From the NCBI GenBank assembly GCA_015183035.1, contig JACZZP010000015.1, forward strand, positions 1,736,001 to 1,800,000: a stretch of DNA of 64,000 bases, read 5' to 3'. This DNA comes from Meloidogyne chitwoodi. Its lineage: Eukaryota > Nematoda > Chromadorea > Rhabditida > Meloidogynidae. Made by a program: the position numbers and the translations under genes. Positions 35,888-47,410 of the stretch are shown in pieces (positions within the stretch are counted from its first letter, which is position 1; each line of letters opens with the position of its first letter). Below the pieces are notes generated by a model. It ran no database searches. It had not been told where the DNA came from and saw nothing but the letters and a program-made list of their open reading frames with translations.

Positions 35888-36582
35888 ATGTTGTCACTTC
35901 ATTATCAATCCAACAAAACAAATTTGTTCAAGGAAGTGATGGTTGTTGCTGTTCTGTTGCTAATTATGCTTCAGTTGGGTTAGTTTTTTTTAATTTTCTT
36001 TTAAATTTTTTATTTTAAAATAAAATTTTTTAAGGTGTTTGTTTGCGCGCAGCTTCCAAAGAGGTCGAGACTACTATGGATGATTATCACCTTGCATTGG
36101 ATGACAGTGCTGTGCGGGACAGGGTGGGCAAAAAGATGTTTTGAGTAGTGACTTAAAAGGTTAACTTTTTGGTTAAAAGAAGAAAAACTGTCGAGCGAAC
36201 TTTTCAAATAAAAGGTTTTAAAAGGCTTTAAAAAGACTGTTTTGATCTGTCCGGACTGCTAAACGTCCAAAAAGTTTTTACTAAAAAATCCTCTAACGGT
36301 CACTACTCACTGAGGACAAAATTAGAATAACATATAAATTGCTCTATTTTCAGGTTAAGCGTGAATCGCCAAATGAGCCTCCAAAATGCAAGCCCACGAG
36401 TATGTCCAAACGTAAAATTTCATTTTAACAATTAAAAAATAATTTTTAATTTTTTAGCTGATGCAAAGGGAGTGGTGCTTATAATATTAATTGTGATCTC
36501 TATTGTCTGCCTTCTTGCGATGTTCTTCGCTATGTGCGGTTGTTTGTGTACGGAAACAAAAATTGTGGAAGTGGACGCATAA
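35888..36582 (+). CDS. Small single-pass membrane protein with a dibasic cleavage motif
   Basis: Four exons (35888-35978, 36035-36123, 36354-36411, 36458-36582; 363 nt, 120 residues) with canonical splice sites. A hydrophobic segment (VMVVAVLLLIMLQLGVCL) near residues 17-34 acts as signal peptide or anchor. A short ectodomain carries RVKR^ES, a furin-like site formed across the 36123/36354 exon junction. A second hydrophobic segment (GVVLIILIVISIVCLLAMFF) runs into CGCLC and a short tail ending VEVDA. No family recognised. The third exon is preceded by a 230-nt intron with a small foldback (GAGTAGTGAC / GTCACTACTC). If cleaved at RVKR, the mature protein would be about 60 residues. Function unknown. 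Confidence 0.78.
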
Positions 36583-38729
36583 AGAATAAAATAAGAGGAA
36601 GAGGAGAGATAAATAAATAATAATAATAATAATAATATTAGAAAAGTGATAATTAATTGTGTAAATAAATAAAATAAAAATATATTTTGTATATTAAATG
36701 AATTAAAAATTAATTAGAATAAACAGACGCGAAAAATCAAATAGTTGATAAAAAATCATATATTAAATCAATGATTTAATAAAAACTAATGCCAGATTCA
36801 TAATCAGCGCCTTAGATAACCCTTAAAAACACTTACTATGCTACTGCGATTATTTGGGGTGGCGCCCAGATTGTTGAAGATTGCCTAAATCTGTAAAAGA
36901 TTAATTTTAATTTTATAAAAACATAAACAAAATTAAGAAAAAATATTTAATTTTTTTAAATCTTTTGACATTAAAGACAGTCGTTTCAGTTCTAGTAAAA
37001 AATTGAAATGGACGGTTTGTTGCTGAAAAATATGTGTCTAACTGATAAACGGTGTTTGAAATTTTTATTTTAGGGTAGATGATAAATTATTTTAATTCTA
37101 GATAATCAAAGTTTCAACTAATCTTGAACAACAATTATTTTTACTTTTTAAAATGTAAAGATGTACCACTCTAACTAAATAAGAAAAAAACACATTTTTA
37201 TTGTTTCAACAAATTGTTGTTTATTAATTAAAGATTTTCAAAAAAAAAACATAATATTTAAATATAAGTAATTAATTTCTTTTTTTCTTATTTTTAAATT
37301 TATATATTTTTTTCATTGGATTTTTCATTTATTTTAAATTAAAAAATTTTTCTAATTTTTTAAAATTATACAAAGAATGCTTCTTGTTCTTCATTTTATT
37401 TTTAAATAATTAATTTTTTTTAAATTTTGTTTTAAAAATTAAAAAAAATATTTTTTTATTTATTAAAATTTAAATTAATTTATATATTTTAAAAAATAAT
37501 TAATAATTATTATTGGGGACAATAATCACCTTAACTTTATATGTAAGCAAATATTTGAAATCAAATAAATATTATTCATTTTTCCAATAAAACTTTTCTC
37601 ATCTAATACTTTCATTAAAAAAAAAAATTAAACTTTAATCACAAATATATGTAGTTATCTTTTTCTTTAAATTTAAAATATTTACATTCTTATACATTTT
37701 TTAGCTTTAACATAAATTCTCAACTTTCTTATTTTAACATTTTATTTTGCTTATTCATTTATTTACTACATATTTATATTTTTTATCTCTTAAATATATT
37801 TATTAATCTTTAGTAAATTTTTATTTCAGATATTATTTAATTATATTATAAAATTTATTTCACTTAAATTTGTTAAATAACTCTCATTTTATCTACTAAA
37901 TATGTTTTTAGAAAATATATAGCTGAATTAAAAAAAATTGACCTTTGCTCATAAATAAAAAATAGCTTTGTTTTTTTTATAAATATTTTTAATGTTCGGA
38001 ACAAATTCTTTTTCTTTTAATTAGATAAAACATGAGAAAAAGTTTTCTAAGCTTTTTATTAAAATTTTTATAATATATATGTAGGTATACATATATATGT
38101 TACATTTAAATTTATATATTCACTTTATGTATTATACAATTATTATTTTAAAAATTATTTAGAATATTTACCAAAATTAATTACTAAATAAAAATATCAT
38201 TTTTTAAAATTTATTATTTAAATAAATAATTAAATATTTTTTTAAAATTATTCTCATTTACGCCTTTTCCTTTCTTCTATGATTTAATAATTTTCAAAGA
38301 TTTACATACATTTTTCAATTAAAAAATATTTTTAATTTTTTATTTGGATATTATTTAACCATAAACTAAAATTTCTCTATAAGATTCATTTATCATATCA
38401 ATATTTTTAATTAAAAAATAATTTTATTTTTTTAATATTTTTAAATTCATTTTATATTTATTATTTCAATAAATCTTTTCAATATATATTTTTTTTTCAT
38501 TTTTATCTAATACATTGTCTTGAAATATTCATATTTAAAATAAAAATCTTCTAAAAAATATTACAAAACCAATTTATAAATTTTACCTATATCTATTTTT
38601 AAAAGTTTTTAAATAATATTAATTTCTCTCGAGTAAAAATAACTTTTGTATTAATAATTTAATTAAAAAAATAATACTTAAATTTTATCTCTAACAAAAA
38701 TATTAAGGCATTCATTATACAAATAAAAT
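36583..38729. other. AT-rich intergenic region
   Basis: No gene seen. Near 37003-37060 is a fragment (AATTGAAATGGACGGTTT and flanks) that also occurs, diverged, near 47733-47800, so it is a dispersed repeat. Confidence 0.6.
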
Positions 38730-40319
38730 ATGGAGGAATTATTAAAATTAGCAGTAGAACATGAATCATTAAAAAATTCAGAACTTATAAAACTTGCCGC
38801 TAAATATGATGCCATGAAAAAATCCATTTCCTCGAAAGTATTTATATTAGAATTGAATATTCTAATATAAATTTTTAATTTAGGATCGTGAAATGTTTAA
38901 GAAAAAGATTGAAGAATTAGAATTATATATTTTTAATAATTTTGAAGCAATGAAACATAAATTTAGTGATGCAATTAATGGATTAAAATCTTATCTTCCA
39001 GGAATAGTAAATTTATTAAGAATTTAATAAATTCATTATTAATTTATAATAATAGTAATTTAATTGAATAAATTTAGAATATTATGACTATGAATAATAA
39101 TTTCATAATAATAAGTAAAGACATAATGTGCTCTTGTTGCTTCTCCAAATGTATTGTTTCAAATCCATTTAATGGTATCTGTATAAATGGAAATGGTATT
39201 ACTAATTATAATAATGGAACAATTAATTATATTAGTGGTAAGCAAATAAGAACATCTTAATAAAATAATAACTATAATAGGTAATTAAATTTTAACTATG
39301 AAATATTTATACAATTTTCAATATTAAATTTTTTTCTAGTATTTTGTGTATTTAAATATTTATTTTATAAAAATATTTTTTATTATATAGGTAAATAACT
39401 ATTAAAAATTAATTTGATAATAAATTTTAATTTTTAATAATTAATATAGGGAAAATAAATAACAGCATTAAAATTCATGCTACAAATGCAATTAGTAAAA
39501 ATTTTAATTCACCGCTTATTGATCTTTTTTATTTTGAAGTAGAAATTAATTGGGAAGAACAAGAATTAGATAAACATGAACAAAATAAGTAAAATATTTT
39601 AATTAATAAATTTATCAGTAAATTTATTGAATTTTGTCCTTTGTTTTAGGATTTATAATTTAAAATAGTTAGTAAATTTTCTCATTTTTATTTTTCCCAA
39701 TTTTCAGAGTCGAGTATCACATCGGAGTAGAGAATGATAATATTGGTGTTTTTTTGACTTGTTCTGGGCCAAAAATATTATTTTTTAACGAAAATGTTGT
39801 AAAAACCACTAATGTGGAATATAATATTAATACGAATTTTACGTTTGGTTGTGGAGTTTTGTTTCCAAAAGGTTTAGGATCTTCAGCATCTGTTGTGTCT
39901 TCGCCTTCAGTTTTTTTACTATTGAAGGGAATGTTATTGGTTAGCTTTTACTATTAAAAAATAATAATAATCGTTTCTATAAATTTTAAAAAACCATTTT
40001 AATTTAATAATAAAAACATCAATCTAATTAATTTTTGTTGATAATCATATTCTTATGATTTTTAATATTATTTTAAATTTTAGGTAAATCTATTATGCTT
40101 CCTGAACATTTTAATTATCTAACTCCAACAGTTAGAATTAAAAACTGTTCAATAATGGAAAATTTTGGTGGGAATGAGTTTAAATATGATTTGAGCACGC
40201 ATACACAGATAGAATCTTATAATGATAACAATTGGAATGTTTATGAAAAAGAAGTAAATTTTATTTTAAAATTAATTAGTACTATTAAATATTTAAAAAT
40301 TTTTAATTACTTTTATTAA
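38730..40319 (+). CDS. SPRY-domain protein with an apparent frameshift
   Basis: Exons: 38730-38837, 38884-39006, 39078-39237, 39450-39588, 39708-39939, 40084-40319. The N-terminus is a charged, coiled-coil-like segment (LLKLAVEHESLKNSELIKLA) with no signal peptide. A SPRY/B30.2 core follows: FYFEVEINWEE, YHIGVENDNIGVF, NINTNFTFGCGVLFPKG, FFTIEGNVIGKSIMLPE, LTPTVRIKNCSIMENFGGNE. SPRY domains bind protein partners; SPRYSEC proteins of cyst nematodes are effectors of this fold, but without a secretion signal this one may be a housekeeping paralog. The models total 998 nt, one short of a multiple of three. The missing base is at a T7 run (39911-39917): T8 would give the FFTIEG strand in frame, T7 gives FLLLKG. 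So this is a pseudogene, an allele, or a sequence error. The 3' end may splice on past 40255. Confidence 0.7.
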
Positions 40320-41328
40320 TTTATGAAAAAATTATGTTAAAATGAATTAATTATGTTTAAATTAATAAAAGTGATTTAAAATTTTCAAATTTTTAGTAAT
40401 AGTACAAATTATTATTTTATTAAAAATAAAATTTTAAATTTTTTAGAAATGAAGAATTATTTTGGTATTCATTTATATTATGGGAATAATAATGATTTGA
40501 AAAATAATTAAAAATATTTTATTAAATTAGTTTAGATAACTTAATTATAAGATTACTAATTTTTTCTTAATAACTTTAAAATACATAATCTAATTAAATA
40601 ATATTTTTTTTAATAATATTAGATTTATTTATTTTATAAATAATATGATTTAATTTGCTTTTAAAATGAATTTATTATTATCTTTTATTTTTAATAAATT
40701 TTAATATGTTCTATTTATTTATTAGCAATTATTTGTCAACTAGGTAAAAAATAAATTAAATCATTTCTTAGAAATTTATAATTTTTGATAAAATTCCATT
40801 TAATGTTTATTCCCTATCTTAAATATAAAAAACATTTTTCACATAAAAATAAAATATTTTAACACAAAAATTGTTAAATAATTTGACTGATTTACTTATT
40901 TTAATATTTTTCTTAATTTATTGCTATTTAAATATACTTTATGAATAAAAATTATTTTAATAAAATTGTGATGATTTTAAGAGTTTTTTACTTTAAATTT
41001 TTTAGATCTATGTCATAAAAGCTTTTTTTCTATTTTAGTAGTTATATTTTAATTTAATCATTACCATTAGAATAAATTTAGATTATTAATTAAATTTGAA
41101 TATTAAAGATAAATACGTAAATTCTAAATAATTAATTAGAAAATTGTTACTAAAAATTGTAGCACTTTTAAAAAAATATTCAAGATAAATTGAAATTAAT
41201 TCCTTTGGTTTAATTCTTAAAGTCTTTCTCCATTGGTAGCCATTCTCTCTTGATTTTTCCAAGCAGTCAATTACTTACTCTTAAAGAACAAAATTATTAT
41301 AAAATATTAAAAAGTCTACCATCATTAG
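40320..41328. other. AT-rich intergenic region
   Basis: No gene or distinctive repeat seen between the SPRY gene and the hAT remnant. Confidence 0.6.
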
Positions 41329-42335
41329 CAGAGCCCGGATTTTTATGCATTAAAAATTGGAAAATATGCACTATAATAAGCACAAAAAAATGCCTAAATA
41401 TGCGCAAAAATATGCAAGAAAAATAAAATTTTAACTACAAATTTGTTAAATTTTAAATTCATTTTCATTCAAAACATTCATAATTATTTTCACAATAACA
41501 AATTAAAAGCATTTCAATGTTCTCTGGAAGAAGGCTTGTTCTCTTATCAGTTAGTATCGACTTATATGCAGAGAAACTACGCTCCACATCTACGGATGTT
41601 ATAGGCGCAAATTTTAAGGCTGCCATCTTGTCAGGATCAAATTCAATTTCAGACACACCACCCGTTAGAATTTTTGCAACGTCTATCAAAATACTGAGAT
41701 CTATAATGAAATTTTATTTTTTCTCTTGCTTTAACAAAAAAACCTGGATTTTTTTCTAGCACGTTATTGAACTTTTGAAGCACACGTTCTGCAATTACTC
41801 CTTTTGCTTGTGCAATTTTTCTCCGTAATTCGCCCAAAATATCAAATGATTCTGCAAGAGTAAGACCACGAGTCTGCAATTTTTGAATTGCAATTGGAAT
41901 GAAATTAAAGTTTGCTTGAATATTGGCAAGTTGTGAACGAATATTAGGACTGTTGAGAGCTTCTTGTGTTTTTTGAATAGAACGAGCATCCTCCTTATCA
42001 AAATTATTAAAGACAGATTTGATCTTTTCGAAGTTTATTGAATGAAAGACGACTGAATTAATCCAGGTTCCCCATCTGGTTAGGACAGCACGTGGTGGAA
42101 GTTGAAGTTCAGGGCAAAGTTGTTTGTATATAGCAACCCTGAAGGATCCTTTCGACCTACGTGAAGTAGATTATCAAATTTTAAATATTAAGAGAATATA
42201 ACCTTTTTAGATTTTGCTATAAATGAATCAACATCAGGAAAACTCGATCTAACCTCCTCTGCCCACGGATTTTGATTGAATTTTAGGCATTTTTCTGATT
42301 ATTTTTGCTAAAAACCTTAAAATATGCATTAAAAT
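41329..42335 (-). mobile_element. Truncated hAT transposon
   Basis: The left end CAGAGCCCGGATTTTTATGC (41329 on) has the CAGAG-type terminus of hAT elements, followed by repeated ATGC-containing subterminal motifs. The coding remnant at 41465-42297 reads towards this end. On the right, subterminal-like sequence (GGCATTTTTC, AAAATATGCATTAAAA) appears near 42290-42335, but the complementary terminus CCGGGCTCTG was not found, so the element is broken on that side or internally deleted. Confidence 0.7.
41465..42297 (-). pseudogene. hAT-family transposase remnant (C-terminal part with dimerisation domain)
   Basis: Three blocks read in the same direction: 42297-42203 (NPWAEEVRSSFPDVDSFIAK), 42156-41744 (LPPRAVLTRWGTWINSVV and a long helical stretch) and 41700-41465 (FAPITSVDVERSFSAYKSIL, RTSLLPENIEMLLICYCENN). 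The last is the hAT C-terminal dimerisation motif (SVDVERSFS...K.IL). A 43-nt GT-AG intron joins the second and third blocks in frame. Between the first and second blocks the frame is not kept in my reading. The N-terminal zinc finger and the catalytic DDE part are missing. It is therefore a decayed transposase, though the last two blocks remain fully open. Confidence 0.75.
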
Positions 42336-42599
42336 ATAATAATGTTAAATTTAATGGTAATATCAGCATGAAAAGTTATGTTTTTTTAATTAATTCGATT
42401 ATTTATAACCTTCGAAAATAAAAGTTATTGTTAAAAAAAGTTTCCTAACATAAGTCAAGCAAAAAACTTTAACGTAAAAACAGACAATAAACAGCAAATG
42501 ATTGGCAGCAACGACCTCTCTTTTAAATAAAACTGAATTATTAAAACAACTTTTATATTCTAAATTACAGCAATTTTTATCCTTCAACAAAAGTTTTAC

Positions 42600-42606
42600 T
42601 ATAAAA
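42600..42606 (+). promoter_or_regulatory. TATA box of Cys-rich membrane protein copy 1
   Basis: TATAAAA about 107 bp upstream of the start codon, within a block (GTTTTACTATAAAAGCATCA) conserved in the second copy at 45497. Confidence 0.6.
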
Positions 42607-42706
42607 GCATCATATTTTTCTCTTCAATTAAACTACATTCTTCAACTTGCAAAAACTACAATCAAACAACAATCTCTTCACTTCAACAGCGTCAAAACGT
42701 CTAAGG

Positions 42707-44503
42707 ATGACAAAGATTTGTCGCTACACTTCGAACGCCAACTTCTCTATGTCGCTGCTCCAGCGTTCTCTTCTACTGTTCGCCACTGCTCTGCTGTTGT
42801 TGGGAGGCGAGGTTCAATGCGCAACTGTTGGCCTTGGCAAACACACTGTGGACATCAGCAACGGCATAGTCAACAAGGTGAATGACAATTTTGATCTCAT
42901 CAAACCTGAGGATGATCTAACTGCGCTGAAAGCATTTCCGGACGCATGTGATGATGTGACCTACGAAGGCGATCGGATGTGAGTTTAAAAATAAAATTAA
43001 TAATAATTTATTTTTTCTTTTGCAGAAAGGTTTGGTACAAACCGAACAGCAAAGCAGCAAAGGAGGGATGCGCTCTGGATTTGCTCGTCACATCTACAGT
43101 TGCAGATAAATTCACCTTGGATTTTGGTGCTTATCACTCTGTAAATTTGGGCAAGTGCTTGGGTGGTATTGATTTTCCAAACGAAAACCTGTGAGCAACA
43201 AATCATTAATTTTAAATATTTTTCTCTTTTTGTCAGATTGCCATTCACCTACAGTCTGAAGGAAGGAGAGTTCGAATATCTCAGGAAGAATGGACCTAAA
43301 AAAGGCCAAGAAGGGTGGTGCCAATCACCGGATGTATGCAAGAACCATGCTGGAGGTGATGGCAAATGTATGGAATTCGGCGACTTTATGGTTGGAGTTG
43401 CGGATGCTGGAGAGTTCATTATCAATTTCATAAAACAAAGTGAGTGCTTATTTACTCTTCATTCTTTGTCATTTTATAATTTAATTTTTATTTATTCAGT
43501 TGACGAGCCTGTTGGGTGGTATTGCAGCTCATTTAGGTATGTCAAGTCTAATACGGATTCGTTCTTCCAGATCGATATTACCGTTGAGGAGAAGAAAAAA
43601 TGGTTTACAAGGAAAGAAGACCACAGAAATTGCCCAAACGATAAAATTGGCCATGGGATGGATTATAACACCGAACATAAACACACGGCCTGCTTTTGGA
43701 TGCGAGAGGATAAAAACAACTTGCGTAAAGTCGGTCGATGGAAGATCAATGATGAGAATTTCAAAGGAAAATTGAACAGCTTTAATTACTACACCCATCT
43801 CATCACCTTCTATATGTTGCCACAGAAATCAGCGCATCAACAGAAAGAAATGCGAGATGGTCCTATGAACATTCTTAAGGATGAAAAATTAAATGGCCCA
43901 AATTGTGACTTGTACATCAGATTTGTAATTTTAATCAAATAATTCTAAATTTTTAATATTTTTTTAAATTTTAAGCCCAATACCTACAGACTGCTCGGTC
44001 CAACTTCAACATCGGGGGGTACAGAGTCAAATACAACGACAACAACTACTACCGAAGCTCCTGCACCACATCTGGCTCTAATCTGGTTATCTTCATCATC
44101 ATTGGTGTCGTCGTTTTTGTGTAAGCTCTTTTTTATTTTCTTTTAAACTTGTTATTAAATTTTTAGCATTGTGGTTGTGGGCATTCTCATTTGGCTCTTT
44201 GTCCTGCGCAAGAAGGATGTTGTAGAAGAACAATTTCCCGAAGGAGTGATGACTGCTGCTGGAGGAGCGACAAAGACCAAAACAAAAGTTGGAACAACCG
44301 TCGGAGCAACCCAAGCAAAGACTGCTGGAGGGACTACAGTTGGGACAGTTGCCGGCACCCAAGCGAAAGGAGGAGGAACAACGATGGGAGGGACGGCAAC
44401 TAAAGGAGGGGCGACATCGACCAAAGGAGGGGCGACATCAAAGGCAGGAGCAACATCGAAGGCTGGAACAACAAAAGGAGGAGCGACAAAGACAAAGAAG
44501 TGA
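42707..44503 (+). CDS. Cys-rich type I membrane protein, copy 1, frameshifted before its membrane span
   Basis: Exons: 42707-42978, 43026-43190, 43237-43439, 43500-43924, 43976-44120, 44167-44503. A signal peptide (MSLLQRSLLLFATALLLLGG, from the second Met) precedes a Cys- and Trp-containing ectodomain with KVWYKPNSKAAKEGCALDLL, EGWCQSPDVC, GWYCSSFRYVKSN and HKHTACFWMRE. A Thr-rich stalk comes next. In exon 5 the sequence CCTGCACCACATCTGG lacks one A relative to copy 2 (CCTACACCAACATCAGG), so the frame shifts. The original frame downstream still encodes a membrane span (GILIWLFVLRKK) and a Gly/Thr/Lys tail. In the shifted frame the product ends soon after exon 6 begins, with a different hydrophobic end. 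No family recognised. It is either a decaying copy, a differently tailed form, or a sequence error. Confidence 0.75.
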
Positions 44504-45604
44504 AAGGAAGAAAAGTGAGAAGAGTTGTGAAAATGTAAAGACATTCATAAACTAGTGTAAATGATCTGTTTATAGGCTAATATATTGTTATTGTAATTAT
44601 ATAATATTTGTATTGTAATGTTGTTTTTGTAATTTCTCTAATGTGCTATGTATATATATATTGTTGTTGTATAATTGTTCAAATAAATATATAAAAATAT
44701 AATTGTTGTTTTTAAAAGTGTTTAATTAATTAAAGTTTTATTTAGTCCTTTAAAAAATGAGATAAGCTTTGGTAGAAGAAAATTGAGATTTTAATCTTTA
44801 CATTAATTTAGATAGAATGGCTATTTTAAGGTGCACAAAGAAATAGCTTTTAAATTAAATTTTTGCTTTAATTCAATCAATTTATAGTAAAAATGCTTAA
44901 TTGATAATTGAATGTGTTTTTCCTTTTAATTTTATTTGATAAATATAATTAAAAAAAATTTTTTTATTTAAACTAACCTTCCAATAAAATAATCGTAATT
45001 AACAATTTTAAAACTTTTGAAAAGGAATTTCTTATTTTCTTTTAATTTATTTAAAGTTTATTCTTGCAAATAATTTTTGGAGCCTTCAATCATTTTTGAT
45101 AATAAATTTAAAAAAGAAATTCAAGTGTTAAATTGTTTTTTAACAAATTCTATAATTTAAATCTTTGATCTTTAATTTAAATATTTTCAAATTTTCATAG
45201 AAAAACAAAAATAAATATTTAAAACATTTGTGGAGAAGTAGTTAAAAATAAAATGAAAGGTGAAAGTCTTTTAGATGATAAAACTTTTTAACAGAAAATA
45301 AACAGTAAATGAAAGGCAACAACGGTCTACTACAATTGTACAAATATTATTCTCGGTACGGTATTAACGCGGTATTATTTATTGAAATAACGACACAGAA
45401 AAACCACGATTGAATAACACTAATCTATCTATTTATACTAGCTTTTATAATTACTAAATCACATCATAGAAATTTTTATTCTTCAACAAGTTTTACTATA
45501 AAAGCATCATATTTTTTTATTCAATTAAACTACATTCTTCAACTTGCAACAACTACAATCAAACAACAATCACTTCACTTCAACAGCGTCAAAACATTTC
45601 AACG
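44504..45604. other. Intergenic spacer between tandem paralogs
   Basis: 3' flank of unit 1 (with AATAAATATATAAAA near 44683) and 5' flank of unit 2. About 100 bp at 45335-45450 have no counterpart upstream of copy 1. Confidence 0.6.
45497..45503 (+). promoter_or_regulatory. TATA box of Cys-rich membrane protein copy 2
   Basis: TATAAAA 108 bp before the start codon, in the block conserved with copy 1. Confidence 0.6.
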
Positions 45605-47410
45605 ATGACAATGGTCTGTCGCTGTACTTCGAACGCCAACTTCTCTATGTCGCTGCTCCAGCGTTCTCTTCTACTGTTCGGCATTGCTCTGTTGCTTGGA
45701 GGCGAGGTTCAGTGCGCAATAGTTGGCCTTGGCAATCACACGGTGGACATCGGCAACAAAGTAGTCAACAAAGTGAATGACAATTTTGGGCTCATCAAAC
45801 CTGACGATGATCTAACTGCGCTGAAAGCATTTCCAAACGCATGTGATGATGTGAGCTACGAAGGCGATCGGATGTGAGTTTAAAAATAAAATTAATAATA
45901 ATTTATTTTTTCTTTTGCAGAAAGGTTTGGTACAAACCGAACAGCAAAGCAGCAAAGGAGGGATGCGCTCTGGATTTGCTCGTCACATCTACAGTTGCAG
46001 ATAAATTCACCTTGGATTTTGGTGCCCATCACCCTGTAAATTTGGGCAAGTGCTTGGGTGGTATTGATTTTCCAAACGAAAACCTGTGAGCAACAAATCA
46101 TTAATTTTAAATATTTTTCTCTTTTTTATCAGATTGCCGTTCACATACAGTCTGAAGGAAGGAGAGTTCGAAGATCTCAGGAAGAATGGACCTAAAAAAG
46201 GCCAAGAAGGGTGGTGCCAATTACCGGATGGATGCAAGAAACATGCTGGAGGAGATGGCAAATGTATGGAATTTGGCGACTTTATGGTTGGAGTTGCGAT
46301 GGGTGGAGAGTTCATTATGAATTTCATAAAACAAAGTGAGTGCTTATTTACTCTTCATTCTTTGTCATTTTATAATTTAATTTTGATGTTTTCAGTTGAC
46401 GAGCCTGTTGGGTGGTATTGCAGCTCATTTAGGTATGTCAAGTCTAATACGGATTCGTTCTTCCAGATCGATATTACCGTTGAAGAGAAGACAAAATGGT
46501 TTACAAGGAAAGAAGACCACAAAGATTGCCCAAACGATAAAGGCCATGGGATGGATTATAACACCGAGCATAAACACACGACCTGCTTCTGGATGGAGGA
46601 TAAAAACAACTTGCGTAAAGTCGGTCGATGGGAGATCAATGATGAGAGTTTCAAAGCAAAGTTGAAAAATTTTAATTACTACACCCATCTCATCACCTTC
46701 TATATGTTGCCACAGAAATCAGCGCATCAACAGAGATCAGCTCAAGAAGGTCATTGGCACTATCTTAAGGAAGAAAAATTAAATGGCCCAACGTGTGACT
46801 TGTACATCAGATTTGTAAGTTTAATAAAATAATTCAAAATTTTCAATTTCTTTTTTTAATTTTAAGCCCAATACCTACAGACTGCTCGGTCCAACTGGAA
46901 CACCACTACCTCCTGACGGGACCACAGAACCAACCGAACCTACAACTACTACCGAAGCTCCTACACCAACATCAGGTTCCAATCTGGTTATCTTCATCAT
47001 CGTTGGTGTCGTCTTTTTGATGTAAGCTCACTTTTTTCAATACCTTTTAAACTTTCCAAATTTAAATTTTCTTTAGCCTTGTTGTGGTTGCTGGAATTCT
47101 CATTTGGTTTTTTGTTCTGCGTAAGAAGGTTGATGAAGAAGAACTTTATCCGGGAGTGACGACTGCTGGAGGAGCGACAAAGACCAAAACAATGGCTGGA
47201 ACAACCGTCGGAGCAACCCAAGCAAAGACTGCTGGAGGGACTACAGTTGGGACAGTTGCCGGCACCCAAGCGAAAGGAGGAGGAACAACGATGGGAGGAA
47301 CGGCAACTAAAGGAGGGGCGACATCGACCAAAGGAGGGGCGACATCAAAGGCAGGAGCAACATCGAAGGCTGGGACAACAAAAGGAGGAGCGACAAAGAC
47401 AAAGAAGTGA
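45605..47410 (+). CDS. Cys-rich type I membrane protein, copy 2, intact
   Basis: Exons: 45605-45873, 45921-46085, 46133-46335, 46396-46814, 46867-47021, 47077-47410; 1545 nt, 514 residues. A signal peptide (SLLQRSLLLFGIALLLGGE) is followed by an ectodomain with at least ten Cys, a Thr/Pro-rich stalk (EPTEPTTTTEAPTPTSGS), a membrane span (NLVIFIIVGVVFLI, GILIWFFVL), a KK stop-transfer and a cytoplasmic tail of degenerate GGATxKGGATSK repeats rich in Gly, Thr, Ala and Lys. No family recognised; likely restricted to nematodes. The tail-encoding exon is nearly identical to that of copy 1, while parts of the ectodomain differ. A cell-surface role is inferred only from topology. Confidence 0.85.

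Larger units (their letters stand above)
42470..44800. repeat. Tandem segmental duplication, unit 1 (paired with 45285-47710)
   Basis: Upstream sequence, promoter, all exons and introns, and the 3' flank to TGAGATTTTAAT are repeated in the unit at 45285-47710. The first intron and second exon are almost identical, while the start region and middle introns differ. The second unit has about 100 bp extra before its promoter. Confidence 0.9.

Noticed and set aside
44155..44544. Antisense ORF (Val/Pro/Ala-rich) over the repeat tail of copy 1, repeated at 47146-47451.
   Set aside because: Shadow of the Gly/Thr/Lys repeat on the opposite strand; present in both copies because the DNA is duplicated.
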